DNA of 38,226 nt from Candidatus Poseidoniales archaeon (GTDB lineage Archaea; Thermoplasmatota; Poseidoniia; Poseidoniales; Thalassarchaeaceae), in NCBI GenBank assembly GCA_012959435.1, contig DUDF01000015.1:1-38226 (forward strand), given 5' to 3'. A program made the translations under genes and the position numbers. This document shows, piece by piece, positions 30,071 to 37,576 of this stretch. Within the stretch, counting starts at the first letter, position 1. The number at the start of each line of letters is the position of its first letter. The notes beneath the pieces are model-generated. The model did no database searches. It saw nothing but the letters and a program-made list of their open reading frames with translations, and was not told where the DNA came from.

Positions 30071-30646
30071 TTAGCGGCGAGCGTGTTTTGGCCTGAATGC
30101 ATCTACAACTGTGGGGTCTGTCTCAATGTAAGGCCCGCCAATCAAGTCAATACAGTAAGGAACTGCAGCAAAGATTTCGTCAATCGTTTCACGGATTGCC
30201 TTTGGCGCACCTGGCAAATTGATGATTAGCGCTTGACCACGAATCCCAGCAGTTTGACGCGATAAAATCGCTGTAGGCACATAACGAAGTGAAACCGACC
30301 GCATTTGTTCACCAAATCCTGGTAACATCCTACTGCATACCGCTTCGGTCGCATCTGGCGTCACATCTCTTGGCGCTGGGCCTGTTCCACCAGTAGTAAC
30401 AACCAGATTACATCCTTGTACATCAATCAAATCAATGAGAGCCCCCTCAATAGCCTTCTGTTCATCTGCAACAACAACAGAAATCGCATCCCATTCAGAG
30501 AGTAAGGCCTCTTCAAAGAAACCACGAATTACTGGTCCACTTAGGTCCTCGTACTCACCACTACTAGCACGGTCTGAAGATGTGAGTATCCCTACTTGGA
30601 TGAACTCACCTACACCAGCCATACCAACTCCACCCATCACCTGCAT
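30071..30646 (-). CDS. mogA: Molybdopterin adenylyltransferase (MogA-type)
   Basis: 191 residues, near-canonical MogA. Motifs are VGILTSSDRASSGEYEDLSG, VVTTGGTGPAPRDVTPDATE, MLPGFGEQMRSVSLRYVPTA, ILSRQTAGIRGQALIINLPG and the C-terminal VPYCIDLIGGPYIET with FRPKHARR. The enzyme activates molybdopterin with ATP before metal insertion. The FRPKxARR ending and LPGFGEQMR segment match bacterial MogA closely, while many archaea have MoaB-like versions. The first ATG at 30646 fits a TATA box at 30673-30680. An ATG at 30622 after GGTGGAG is an alternative. No other molybdenum cofactor gene is in the window. Confidence 0.93.
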   Translation of the reverse strand: MQVMGGVGMAGVGEFIQVGILTSSDRASSGEYEDLSGPVIRGFFEEALLSEWDAISVVVADEQKAIEGALIDLIDVQGCNLVVTTGGTGPAPRDVTPDATEAVCSRMLPGFGEQMRSVSLRYVPTAILSRQTAGIRGQALIINLPGAPKAIRETIDEIFAAVPYCIDLIGGPYIETDPTVVDAFRPKHARR

Positions 30647-30672
30647 ATCAAGAACGCCCCGAAAGTAGACGC

Positions 30673-30680
30673 CATATTAA
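30673..30680 (-). promoter_or_regulatory. TATA box of the mogA-rph unit
   Basis: The minus strand reads TTAATATG, centred ~30 nt before the ATG at 30646. This places transcription start within a few bases of that ATG, so the mRNA would be almost leaderless. Confidence 0.45.
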
Positions 30681-30737
30681 TTGCGCTGAATAGATTATTT
30701 AACCCACCACACCATTGAGTGGATTGGATGGAAACAA

Positions 30738-31724
30738 CTATTTTTCTTTTTCTGCAATCTCACTGAAAAATTGTTTTGCTTCATCTAACCGCTCTTTTCG
30801 CTCGGAAATATCGATTGATTTTTTCCTTGCAATCATGCCGGTGGAAGCATCTAATTCTGACAACTCCTTTTCATCATCTTGACGAACTTCTGCAAGCCTT
30901 TTTTTGGCGCTCATAAATTGAGAATCCGAGAGGTCCCCTTTGTCATGAAGTTCTGTAAGGAGGTGAAGTTTGGCAATAAAATCTTCACGTTGTTTGTTTC
31001 TCCACATCTGATTGGAAAAGAATAGTTGAGATAGCGTAGCAGCTAATGTACCAAACATTCCAATTCCAACAAAGAGTAAGAATGTAGCAACCACTCTTGC
31101 ACCAACGGAATGTGGGAAATATTCCCCATATCCAACCGTAGTAATCGTCTCAACTGCATACCAAATAGAATTATCAAAAGTCAGTACTAGTGTGGCCTCA
31201 TTACAGGTGGGGTCAGCAATGCATTTGTCTTCATACTGAATCTCAAACATGAGAGTTAATACTGCACCTGCAAGGGTTAGTAGTAAAACGATAATGAATA
31301 AATGAGTTATGCGTTTTTGAACTGAAACTTCTCCGCCTTCAGCAATATTGAGCATTCTCAAAATTGCTTGTATTGCCGGAACTAAGAGAAGAAATCTGAG
31401 CACACCAGCGCCACCCAACCCAGGGATTGCAGTCCCTAACAAAGGGAACAGGGCAATCACCTGATAGAAATTCCATTTCCACCACTCTATGCGATTATCA
31501 GTTTCAGAGTGTGATTTTGCTAATACTGTGACAAAGTAACCTAGCAGAAGAATGTCAATGATCACTAAGATTGTCCATTCGGATTGGTTTGTATTGCGTA
31601 AATCGTTGATTGAATCATAAACTATGATGCCAATTGCTAGTAAAGATGATGTGAGAAAAATAATCTCTTGAGTATTGATGAGTGACTTCGTGAGTGGTGT
31701 ATACCACGCCTTCTTCTCACCCAT
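30738..31724 (-). CDS. Voltage-gated-like potassium channel with SHOCT-like tail
   Basis: 328-residue ion channel subunit. About six hydrophobic helices are visible, beginning IIFLTSSLLAIGIIVYDSI and ILVIIDILLLGYFVTVLA. A short S4-like segment carries few arginines (VLRFLLLVPAIQAILRMLNI). The pore helix and selectivity filter read WYAVETITTVGYGEYFP (about 186-202), where TVGYG is the K+ filter. A last helix is FLLFVGIGMFGTLAATLSQL. The cytoplasmic C-terminus has a SHOCT-like helical motif (LHLLTELHDKGDLSDSQFMS) and charged coiled coil. Two cysteines in the turret (CIADPTC) may form a disulfide. With so few S4 charges, voltage sensing is uncertain. It appears monocistronic. Confidence 0.9.
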   Translation of the reverse strand: MGEKKAWYTPLTKSLINTQEIIFLTSSLLAIGIIVYDSINDLRNTNQSEWTILVIIDILLLGYFVTVLAKSHSETDNRIEWWKWNFYQVIALFPLLGTAIPGLGGAGVLRFLLLVPAIQAILRMLNIAEGGEVSVQKRITHLFIIVLLLTLAGAVLTLMFEIQYEDKCIADPTCNEATLVLTFDNSIWYAVETITTVGYGEYFPHSVGARVVATFLLFVGIGMFGTLAATLSQLFFSNQMWRNKQREDFIAKLHLLTELHDKGDLSDSQFMSAKKRLAEVRQDDEKELSELDASTGMIARKKSIDISERKERLDEAKQFFSEIAEKEK

Positions 31725-31833
31725 ATAATAGCGGCCAAGTAAGAGGGAATATCACGGTTGCCTCGCTAATGACAACTGAGAACCGATTTGTTGGTGTTAA
31801 TTTATTTCTTGGAAGGGTGAACGATTCTTGATT

Positions 31834-33024
31834 TCAGAATATATCATCGTCATCGTCATTGTCATCAAACATGTCGTCATTTTTACCCTTGGATTTGCTC
31901 CCTTTAGCCTTAGATTTAGCAGGTTTCTCTTTTGATTTTTCTGCAGGTTTCTCAGCAGGTTTCTTAGCGGGTTTCTTAGCAGGTTTCTTACCTTTTGTAC
32001 CCTTGCCTTCCGCTTCCTCCGCTGCCAAACGCTTCTTCTTTTCTTCTGCTTCTCTAGCAGCCAATTCTTCTGGGTCAAGACCCTGTTGTAATGCCAACTT
32101 TATCCTACGTTCATCACGAGCTTGCTTCTCAAGCAATCTGTGTCTTGAACGGTCATATTGCTGTAACATGAACATTGCATCGTGCTCAAGCAATGGTGAA
32201 TCTGAAATCACAGTAACATCTAGCCAATCGCCATCTTCTGCCAAAAATTCTGCTAAAGGCTCAAACTTTAGATCAGACTTTTTGACTTGAGTATAATGTA
32301 GAGCATTACCCATGCGGTGTTCAACTCCAGAAAAGTGGCAGTAGAATTTTTTACCACCCAGTGTGTCACGCACCATATCAAATAATTCCCCATAATCTTC
32401 ACTGGTTCTTAGACGGCCGTGGCCGCGGGAATGGATATGTGCCATATTGAGCACAGGAACTGTTCCTTCAACGTGATTACTAACCTCCAAAACTTCCTCT
32501 AGAGTGCCCCATAATTCTTGACGTCCACTAGTCTCAATACCAACCAATGCTGGAGTATCATCGTTCAACCAAGGGAATGCAATATGCTGTTCTTCAAGTG
32601 ATTTGTCGCCCCACAATTCACCAACCCGCTCAACCACACCGGCCATTATGTTAGCAACTTGCTCGTTGGCTTCTTTGCCTCTGCTAAACTCCAAATAAGG
32701 ACCAACATGAAAGACAATATGCCTAGCATTTATGACCTTAGCTGCCTGAATTGATGCTTCCATTTTTGCTAAGGTTCTGCTTCGTTCTCGGCGATTACCG
32801 AGTAACTCTGCGTAGTAAGGACCATGCAAGTTCATCTCAAACTTGGTTTTATGAGAAAGTACACCTGCTTGCCAGTACTGGTCAAAGTGCTTTGGTTGGA
32901 CGGTTCTGACAGTTTGAATCTCCATGGTTTCAAGTCCAAGAGTGGTGATATCATCCATCCCTTCAACGATTGTTCTACCCTTACATGAAAGCGGAACACC
33001 CGCCGGACCTAGTTTTAGTGACAC
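31834..33024 (-). CDS. nfo: Endonuclease IV (AP endonuclease family 2) with histone-H1-like tail
   Basis: 396 residues. The first ~285 form a xylose-isomerase-like TIM barrel of the endonuclease IV type, which nicks DNA at abasic sites. Candidate metal-ligand motifs are MNLHGPYY, IVFHVGPYL, LVGIETSGR, VLNMAHIHSRGHG, FYCHFSGVEH and VTVISDSPL (where Nfo normally has ETP, here DSP). After a charged helix, the tail is KPAKK/KPAEK repeats, then KSKAKGSKSKGK, ending in an acidic NDDMFDDNDDDDDIF. The basic tail resembles histone H1 tails and could raise DNA affinity. The start is GTG at 33024 with GGAGG upstream. Bacterial Nfo is ~280 residues, so the tail is extra. The 12-bp DNA repeat at 31943-31990 encodes part of it. 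Confidence 0.82.
   Translation of the reverse strand: MSLKLGPAGVPLSCKGRTIVEGMDDITTLGLETMEIQTVRTVQPKHFDQYWQAGVLSHKTKFEMNLHGPYYAELLGNRRERSRTLAKMEASIQAAKVINARHIVFHVGPYLEFSRGKEANEQVANIMAGVVERVGELWGDKSLEEQHIAFPWLNDDTPALVGIETSGRQELWGTLEEVLEVSNHVEGTVPVLNMAHIHSRGHGRLRTSEDYGELFDMVRDTLGGKKFYCHFSGVEHRMGNALHYTQVKKSDLKFEPLAEFLAEDGDWLDVTVISDSPLLEHDAMFMLQQYDRSRHRLLEKQARDERRIKLALQQGLDPEELAAREAEEKKKRLAAEEAEGKGTKGKKPAKKPAKKPAEKPAEKSKEKPAKSKAKGSKSKGKNDDMFDDNDDDDDIF
31943..31990 (-). repeat. Four tandem 12-bp repeats inside the endonuclease IV tail
   Basis: Four consecutive 12-bp units of the form GCAGGTTTCTTA (variants differ by one base) encode KKPA/EKPA units on the minus strand. Such a repeat can change copy number by slippage in frame, altering tail length without breaking the gene. 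Confidence 0.8.
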
Positions 33025-33164
33025 CTCATCATCCCCTCCGACCTCCCGGCCGAATCGCTGTTCTTTGTTAATACTGTGTGCAGACAGGCTCTTTCAGGCT
33101 AATAATTTGCTAAAAAGTCCGCCGCCATTATCAGTTTGTGACCCGCCCTACTTGAACCAATTGA

Positions 33165-35147
33165 TTAATCTTTAGAGGAATTTGAATCAACTTCACTTAG
33201 GGCGGAATCGTTGCGAGTTCGAATTACGAAGATACCCCCTCCGAACCCAAGCACTAAAATCGCGATTGCTGTTAAAATAATCCACAAATCGCCTTCAACT
33301 GATGGGGGTGCCTCCTCTAACACCACTAATGTCTGGTCAATAGTTACATTATGAATCACTTGAACATGGCCTGTAGACCATTTTACACGCACTTCCTTGA
33401 CCTGTGTTTCACTACCCAATCCAACATGGACTACTGGATCCCCTGAGCCAAGATAACCTGAGCCAGCATAGGTTTGTTGTGAGATTACACTACCGTTGGG
33501 TAATTCAACCTCAACCAACATTCCAATACCATAACTGTTTGACTGATTTCCTTGTAATTCAATTTTGAGCCAGTGATTACCCGTGATTTGGGCAGCATTA
33601 TTCTCAAACAGTTGTAATGGCCCATCAGAGTTAGCGACTATTATGTCAATATCCCCATCACCATCGAAGTCAACCACTGAAGCCCCCATACTCTTTTTAT
33701 GGCCGCCTAGACCAACTTCGTCGGTGATATCAGTTAACCAGCCATTGCCATCATTACGGAACAGTGTGTTTTCCTGAGTCGGAACATATGTGTTGATTCG
33801 ACCAGCAGTTGTGAATAGGTCAAAATCGCCATCAAGGTCGTAATCAAAAAAGTGGCAATCCCAATTGACCGTGATTCTCTTATCGTCATCATTATGAAAA
33901 TCACTATCTAATTCTCTCTGAAATGATTGCCCATCTTGATTATACCAAATGAAATTAGGTCCGAAATTTGTCTGACAAAGGTCAAAATCCCCGTCACCAT
34001 CAATGTCAGCAGCATGAGCACCCATACCAGTTCCTTGTAGTAACAATCCCACTTCAATCGTTACCAAATCAAAAGTACCATCGCCATTATTTTCGTATAA
34101 GGGGGAAATACCAAAGTCACTGGCAATGAAGAGGTCTTCCCAACCATCTTGATTGTAATCAAACCATAATGCAGCCCAAGTAACTCCTGTGCCCGCAGGT
34201 GAAAGGACATTTCCATTTCCAAGTACTACATTTCCACCACCGACCCCAGATGGTGCTTCATCTTGTGATTCATTCGAAACTGCTGGGATGAAGTCCTCGC
34301 TAGGATTGAGTTCTTGACCAGACAGGCGGCCAGCCTCAATTGTCTGGTCACTAAATTCAGGAACCCCATCACCGTCGGAATCACCCTCATTCCGGTACAG
34401 GATGTTTGTCTCCGGCCACATCTCAAAATCTCTCTCATCAACAATACCCGAATTGATAGAATACAAATCAAGGTCGCCATCATGGTCATAATCGGCCCAC
34501 ACTCCACCAGTTGAATGGCCTGGGTTGCCAAGATTAGTAAGTTCTGTCACATCACTAAATGTGCCATCGCCATTGTTGGAAAACATGATATTTTCTTCAC
34601 CGCCGGAATGAATAGCAGATGCTGAAAAGTCTGCAGCCCCGAAGTTAGAGATGTAAAGATCCACATCACCATCCCCATCAAAATCTGCCCAACTTGCTCC
34701 AATTGCTGTTGAATTTGCTAATTTCACACCTGCTACTACTGAAACATCAACAAATTGGCCACCGTCATTCCGCATCAAAAATGTCTCACCAGAACGATTC
34801 TCAACTATTGCCCCATCAATTACTGACTGAGCAGTGCCTTCTGCAAAACTATCTTCAGTTTCCATCCCAAGTTGGTCAAAACGAGCAGTGACATAGAGAT
34901 CTAAATCGCCATCTCCATCATAATCACCCCATGATGTACCTGGGCCATAAGATGCCCAGTTAGAAAGCGGCCCAGAAGAGATATTGGAAAGCCCTGTGAT
35001 ATTACTAACATCAGTGAATTCAACCCCTAGTGGGTCAGACCCTGAACTCTGTACGGCCCCTCCAAGAGCCGGAGAAAATGCAGAAGCGAGCAAAACCAAC
35101 AATACTAGAGTTGGTAAACTGCGACGGCCACTTTGATTCATCGGCAT
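33165..35147 (-). CDS. Secreted FG-GAP/VCBS beta-propeller protein with ASPIC/UnbV domain
   Basis: 660 residues. The signal peptide is PTLVLLVLLASAFSPALGGA. A series of FG-GAP/VCBS blades follows, each with a calcium-loop-like DxDxDGxxDL motif: WGDYDGDGDLDLYVT, WADFDGDGDVDLYIS, WADYDHDGDLDLYS, FDYNQDGWEDLFIA, AADIDGDGDFDLCQT, FFDYDLDGDFDLFTT and VVDFDGDGDIDIIVA. The ASPIC/UnbV region at ~525-610 contains VEVELPNGSVISQQT and VRVKWSTGHVQVI. A C-terminal membrane helix (LWIILTAIAILVLGFGGGIF) anchors it with a short cytoplasmic tail. A role in surface adhesion or binding is likely from the family, but no ligand is known. It is divergent from the riboflavin operon (110-nt gap). Confidence 0.88.
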   Translation of the reverse strand: MPMNQSGRRSLPTLVLLVLLASAFSPALGGAVQSSGSDPLGVEFTDVSNITGLSNISSGPLSNWASYGPGTSWGDYDGDGDLDLYVTARFDQLGMETEDSFAEGTAQSVIDGAIVENRSGETFLMRNDGGQFVDVSVVAGVKLANSTAIGASWADFDGDGDVDLYISNFGAADFSASAIHSGGEENIMFSNNGDGTFSDVTELTNLGNPGHSTGGVWADYDHDGDLDLYSINSGIVDERDFEMWPETNILYRNEGDSDGDGVPEFSDQTIEAGRLSGQELNPSEDFIPAVSNESQDEAPSGVGGGNVVLGNGNVLSPAGTGVTWAALWFDYNQDGWEDLFIASDFGISPLYENNGDGTFDLVTIEVGLLLQGTGMGAHAADIDGDGDFDLCQTNFGPNFIWYNQDGQSFQRELDSDFHNDDDKRITVNWDCHFFDYDLDGDFDLFTTAGRINTYVPTQENTLFRNDGNGWLTDITDEVGLGGHKKSMGASVVDFDGDGDIDIIVANSDGPLQLFENNAAQITGNHWLKIELQGNQSNSYGIGMLVEVELPNGSVISQQTYAGSGYLGSGDPVVHVGLGSETQVKEVRVKWSTGHVQVIHNVTIDQTLVVLEEAPPSVEGDLWIILTAIAILVLGFGGGIFVIRTRNDSALSEVDSNSSKD

Positions 35148-35229
35148 TCAACCTCTTACAGGCCTCGGGAGAAGTTATTGCATGAATAATCTCCTCATAA
35201 AATAATGAAAAACTAACCGACCGAAAGTA

Positions 35230-35238
35230 ACGGGTATC
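35230..35238 (+). promoter_or_regulatory. Weak TATA-like element before the riboflavin operon
   Basis: GGTATCTAA is centred ~24 nt before the ribB ATG (35258), consistent with a leaderless transcript. An AT-rich stretch at 35197-35205 is an alternative. No FMN riboswitch fold was recognised, and the space is too short for one. Confidence 0.35.
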
Positions 35239-35257
35239 TAAGCCCCCTCCGCGATAC

Positions 35258-35971
35258 ATGAGCGAATCGGCGCTTGCTGATGCAATCTCTGCATTTCGTG
35301 ACGGAAATCCGGTTTTAGTCTTTGATTCTGACTTTAGAGAGAGAGAAACCGACCTACTTTGGCCAGCCACCGCCGCAACTCCTGAAGTAATGCGACAATT
35401 ACGCAAAGATTGCGGCGGCTTACTTTTCCTTGCAATTGGCCACGACGTGGGCGAACTTTTCGACCTTCCTTACCTCCAAGACCTACACACTAACACTACA
35501 CTTGTAGGAGAGCACCCCGTTTTGGATGTCTTAATCACCGACGATTTACGATACGACACACGTAGCGCTTTCACCTTGTCACTAAATCACCGAAAAACAT
35601 TCACGGGAATAACTGACCGCGACCGAGCCTTAACCACTCGCCGTTTTGGAGAATTGACTGGTGAACTAATCGAAAGTCAAGTAAAAGGGAAAGAGGCAAT
35701 TGCAGCACTTGGCTCAGAATTTCGTACACCAGGACACATCCCTCTATGTCGCGAATCACCTGGAGGACTTGCTACGCGGCAAGGCCACACAGAACTTGCA
35801 GTTACGATAGCGCGCTTGTCTGGAAACGTTGCTTGCACCATCGGCGCAGAAATGCTACAACCAAATGGCGATGGTGCCCTACCATTCGAAGAAGCAAAGA
35901 AATACGGCCAAGAACGAGGGATTCCAATCGTTAGTGGAGCTGACTTGTTAGCAGCAATGGACAATCAATGA
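35258..35971 (+). CDS. ribB: 3,4-dihydroxy-2-butanone 4-phosphate synthase
   Basis: 237 residues. It converts ribulose 5-phosphate into the four-carbon unit of riboflavin. Motifs are the N-terminal acidic metal-binding stretch FDSDFRERETDLLWPA, TLSLNHRKTFTGITDRDRAL, RTPGHIPLCRESPGGLATRQ and GHTELAVTIARLSG, with the final CTIGAEMLQPNGDGALP. All match RibB, with a typical single-domain length and no GTP cyclohydrolase II fusion. First gene of a four-gene riboflavin unit. The next gene follows after about 32 nt. Confidence 0.93.
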   Translation: MSESALADAISAFRDGNPVLVFDSDFRERETDLLWPATAATPEVMRQLRKDCGGLLFLAIGHDVGELFDLPYLQDLHTNTTLVGEHPVLDVLITDDLRYDTRSAFTLSLNHRKTFTGITDRDRALTTRRFGELTGELIESQVKGKEAIAALGSEFRTPGHIPLCRESPGGLATRQGHTELAVTIARLSGNVACTIGAEMLQPNGDGALPFEEAKKYGQERGIPIVSGADLLAAMDNQ

Positions 35972-36003
35972 GTTGAAGTGGGGCGACCAAGGAGTTGAAT
36001 TTG

Positions 36004-36471
36004 ATGTCACGGGTTATGGCAGTTGGAGTCTTTGACCTGCTACATGCAGGTCATCTTCACTATCTTGAGCAAGCAAAGGCTCTCGGTGAGCATTTGACGG
36101 TAGTAGTTGCTCATGATGAAACCGTCCGAAAAAGGAAGCATGAACCGGTTACTGGAATGGATTTGAGAAGGCGCATGGTTGAAGGATTGAAACCTGTAGA
36201 TGTGGCCATCATCGGACTTCCACCATCTGAATCAATGTTTGACATTCTTGATGATGTAAAACCAGATATCATCGCATTGGGGTATGACCAAGACCACGCG
36301 GAAGAGTGGATCAAAGGCGAGCTTTTGAAGAGAGAAAAAGACCACATCCAAGTATGTCGAGTTGAAGGGCTCTCAGACGACCTTGATGGTACCCGTAAAA
36401 TTATCTCTAGGATTCTTGAATTATCATCAGTTCAAAAGCAGATAGATGATACTGAAGGGAGTGAGGATTAA
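36004..36471 (+). CDS. ribL: Archaeal FAD synthetase (RibL-type nucleotidyltransferase)
   Basis: 155 residues of the cytidylyltransferase-like fold. The signature is GVFDLLHAGHLHYLEQAK, with the HxGH nucleotide-binding motif. HDETVRKRKHEPVTGMDLRR, VDVAIIGLPPSESMFDILDD, IIALGYDQDH and DGTRKIISRIL complete the pattern. Archaeal RibL adenylates FMN to FAD, and its position between ribB and ribE supports this over a glycerol-3-phosphate cytidylyltransferase. The ATG at 36004 with GGAG 9 nt upstream is chosen over a TTG at 35995. Its stop overlaps the next ATG (TAATG). Confidence 0.88.
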   Translation: MSRVMAVGVFDLLHAGHLHYLEQAKALGEHLTVVVAHDETVRKRKHEPVTGMDLRRRMVEGLKPVDVAIIGLPPSESMFDILDDVKPDIIALGYDQDHAEEWIKGELLKREKDHIQVCRVEGLSDDLDGTRKIISRILELSSVQKQIDDTEGSED

Positions 36472-37082
36472 TGTTCAGTGGAATCGTTCAGGGAACTGCT
36501 GAAATTACTTCAGCCACCCAACGTGATGACGTCTTAACTATCGAGGTGAAGTTGAGTGGTAATCTGATTAAAGAATTAGAAATTGGCGCCAGCGTTGCAG
36601 TAGATGGAGTCTGTTTAACAGCAGTTGAAATCACCGAATCAACAGCAAAATTTGATATTATCGAAGAAACCATTCGTTGCACTACCCTAGATATGGCGCG
36701 CAAGAACACAGAAGCAAATATTGAGCGCTCACTAAAATTTGGTGACGAAATAGGTGGCCACAATGTATCTGGCCATGTCACAGCCACCGCAACAATTAGT
36801 GAAGTCTCAGAAGGAGTAAATGGGCGCACATTGCTATTCACTTGTGGAGAGAACGAGACACCCTACCTAATGCCAAAAGGATTTGTTGCCATAGATGGAA
36901 TCAGCCTAACAGTTGGTGAAGTCAACCGTGGTGGCAACTCATTTGATGTCCACCTAATCCCAGAAACTCTTGCAGTCACCACAATTGGCAAAAAAGGAAT
37001 TGGAGACCAAGTTAATCTTGAACTTGATTCAACAACAGTTGCCGCTGTTGAAGCGGCAAAACAGATGCTAGCAAACCAGTAA
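36471..37082 (+). CDS. ribE: Riboflavin synthase, bacterial two-domain type
   Basis: 203 residues made of two lumazine-binding barrels. Barrel one begins MFSGIVQGTAEITSATQRD with IGASVAVDGVCLTAVEI. Barrel two begins GGHNVSGHVTATATISEV with GFVAIDGISLTVGEV. The last step takes two molecules of 6,7-dimethyl-8-ribityllumazine to riboflavin. Many archaea use an unrelated riboflavin synthase that resembles lumazine synthase. This is clearly the bacterial/eukaryotic form. The start overlaps the ribL stop, and ribH follows after 5 nt. Confidence 0.95.
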   Translation: MFSGIVQGTAEITSATQRDDVLTIEVKLSGNLIKELEIGASVAVDGVCLTAVEITESTAKFDIIEETIRCTTLDMARKNTEANIERSLKFGDEIGGHNVSGHVTATATISEVSEGVNGRTLLFTCGENETPYLMPKGFVAIDGISLTVGEVNRGGNSFDVHLIPETLAVTTIGKKGIGDQVNLELDSTTVAAVEAAKQMLANQ

Positions 37083-37087
37083 TAAGA

Positions 37088-37531
37088 ATGAAATCCAAGA
37101 AGCCAGCCGAAATAAATGGAAGTGAAGAGATGAGCAACAACATCGGCATCGTTTGTGGAGAATTCCACCGCGCTGAAGTTGAGCAGATGCTCGCTTTCGC
37201 AAACGATACTGCACAAGAACTCGGCCTATCAGTCACAGAAGTGGTCTGGGTGCCAGGCTCAATGGAAGCACCATTAGCAGCCACAAGACTGCTTGAACAA
37301 GATGACATCGTAGGCGTAGCCTGCCTTGGAATAATCGAAAAAGGGGAAACTCAACACGGTTTGGCAATGGGGCAAGCGGTCATCAAATCACTAATTGAAG
37401 CCCAACTCGCATTTGACAAACCAGTTGGTCTTGGAATCATTGGACCGGGCGCTGAACCTCAACACATTGCACCTCGACTAGAGCCACACGCTCGAGCCGC
37501 AGTAGCAGCAATCGCAAAGATGCTGAAATAA
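37088..37531 (+). CDS. ribH: 6,7-dimethyl-8-ribityllumazine synthase
   Basis: 133-147 residues. It condenses the four-carbon unit from RibB with the pyrimidine precursor to give lumazine. Landmarks are IGIVCGEFHRAEVEQML, VVWVPGSMEAPLAATRLL, GVACLGIIEKGETQHGLAM, DKPVGLGIIG and a C-terminal RAAVAAIAKML helix. The catalytic region ETQH carries the family histidine. The ATG at 37130 (MSNNIGIV) would match the usual length more closely than the ATG at 37088 and follows GGAAGTGAAGAG. Last gene of the rib unit. Confidence 0.92.
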   Translation: MKSKKPAEINGSEEMSNNIGIVCGEFHRAEVEQMLAFANDTAQELGLSVTEVVWVPGSMEAPLAATRLLEQDDIVGVACLGIIEKGETQHGLAMGQAVIKSLIEAQLAFDKPVGLGIIGPGAEPQHIAPRLEPHARAAVAAIAKMLK

Positions 37532-37540
37532 TTTTTATTC
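37532..37540 (+). promoter_or_regulatory. T-rich element between ribH and trxB
   Basis: TTTTTATTC directly after the ribH stop could act both as an oligo-T terminator for the rib unit and as a TATA-like box for trxB. Its centre is ~41 nt before the trxB ATG, which would leave a leader of roughly 14 nt. Confidence 0.35.
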
Positions 37541-37576
37541 TCAAGGTTGATGAGGGACTGTCTCCCCCGCCACCAC

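Noticed and set aside
35148-35257. FMN riboswitch before the riboflavin operon
   Set aside because: Only ~110 nt are available, the conserved FMN-aptamer segments were not seen, and a TATA-like element just before the ATG suggests a leaderless mRNA.
35035-35406. 123-residue minus-strand frame overlapping ribB
   Set aside because: It is antisense to the ribB start and to the signal-peptide region of the FG-GAP gene in another frame; both overlapped genes have strong family evidence.
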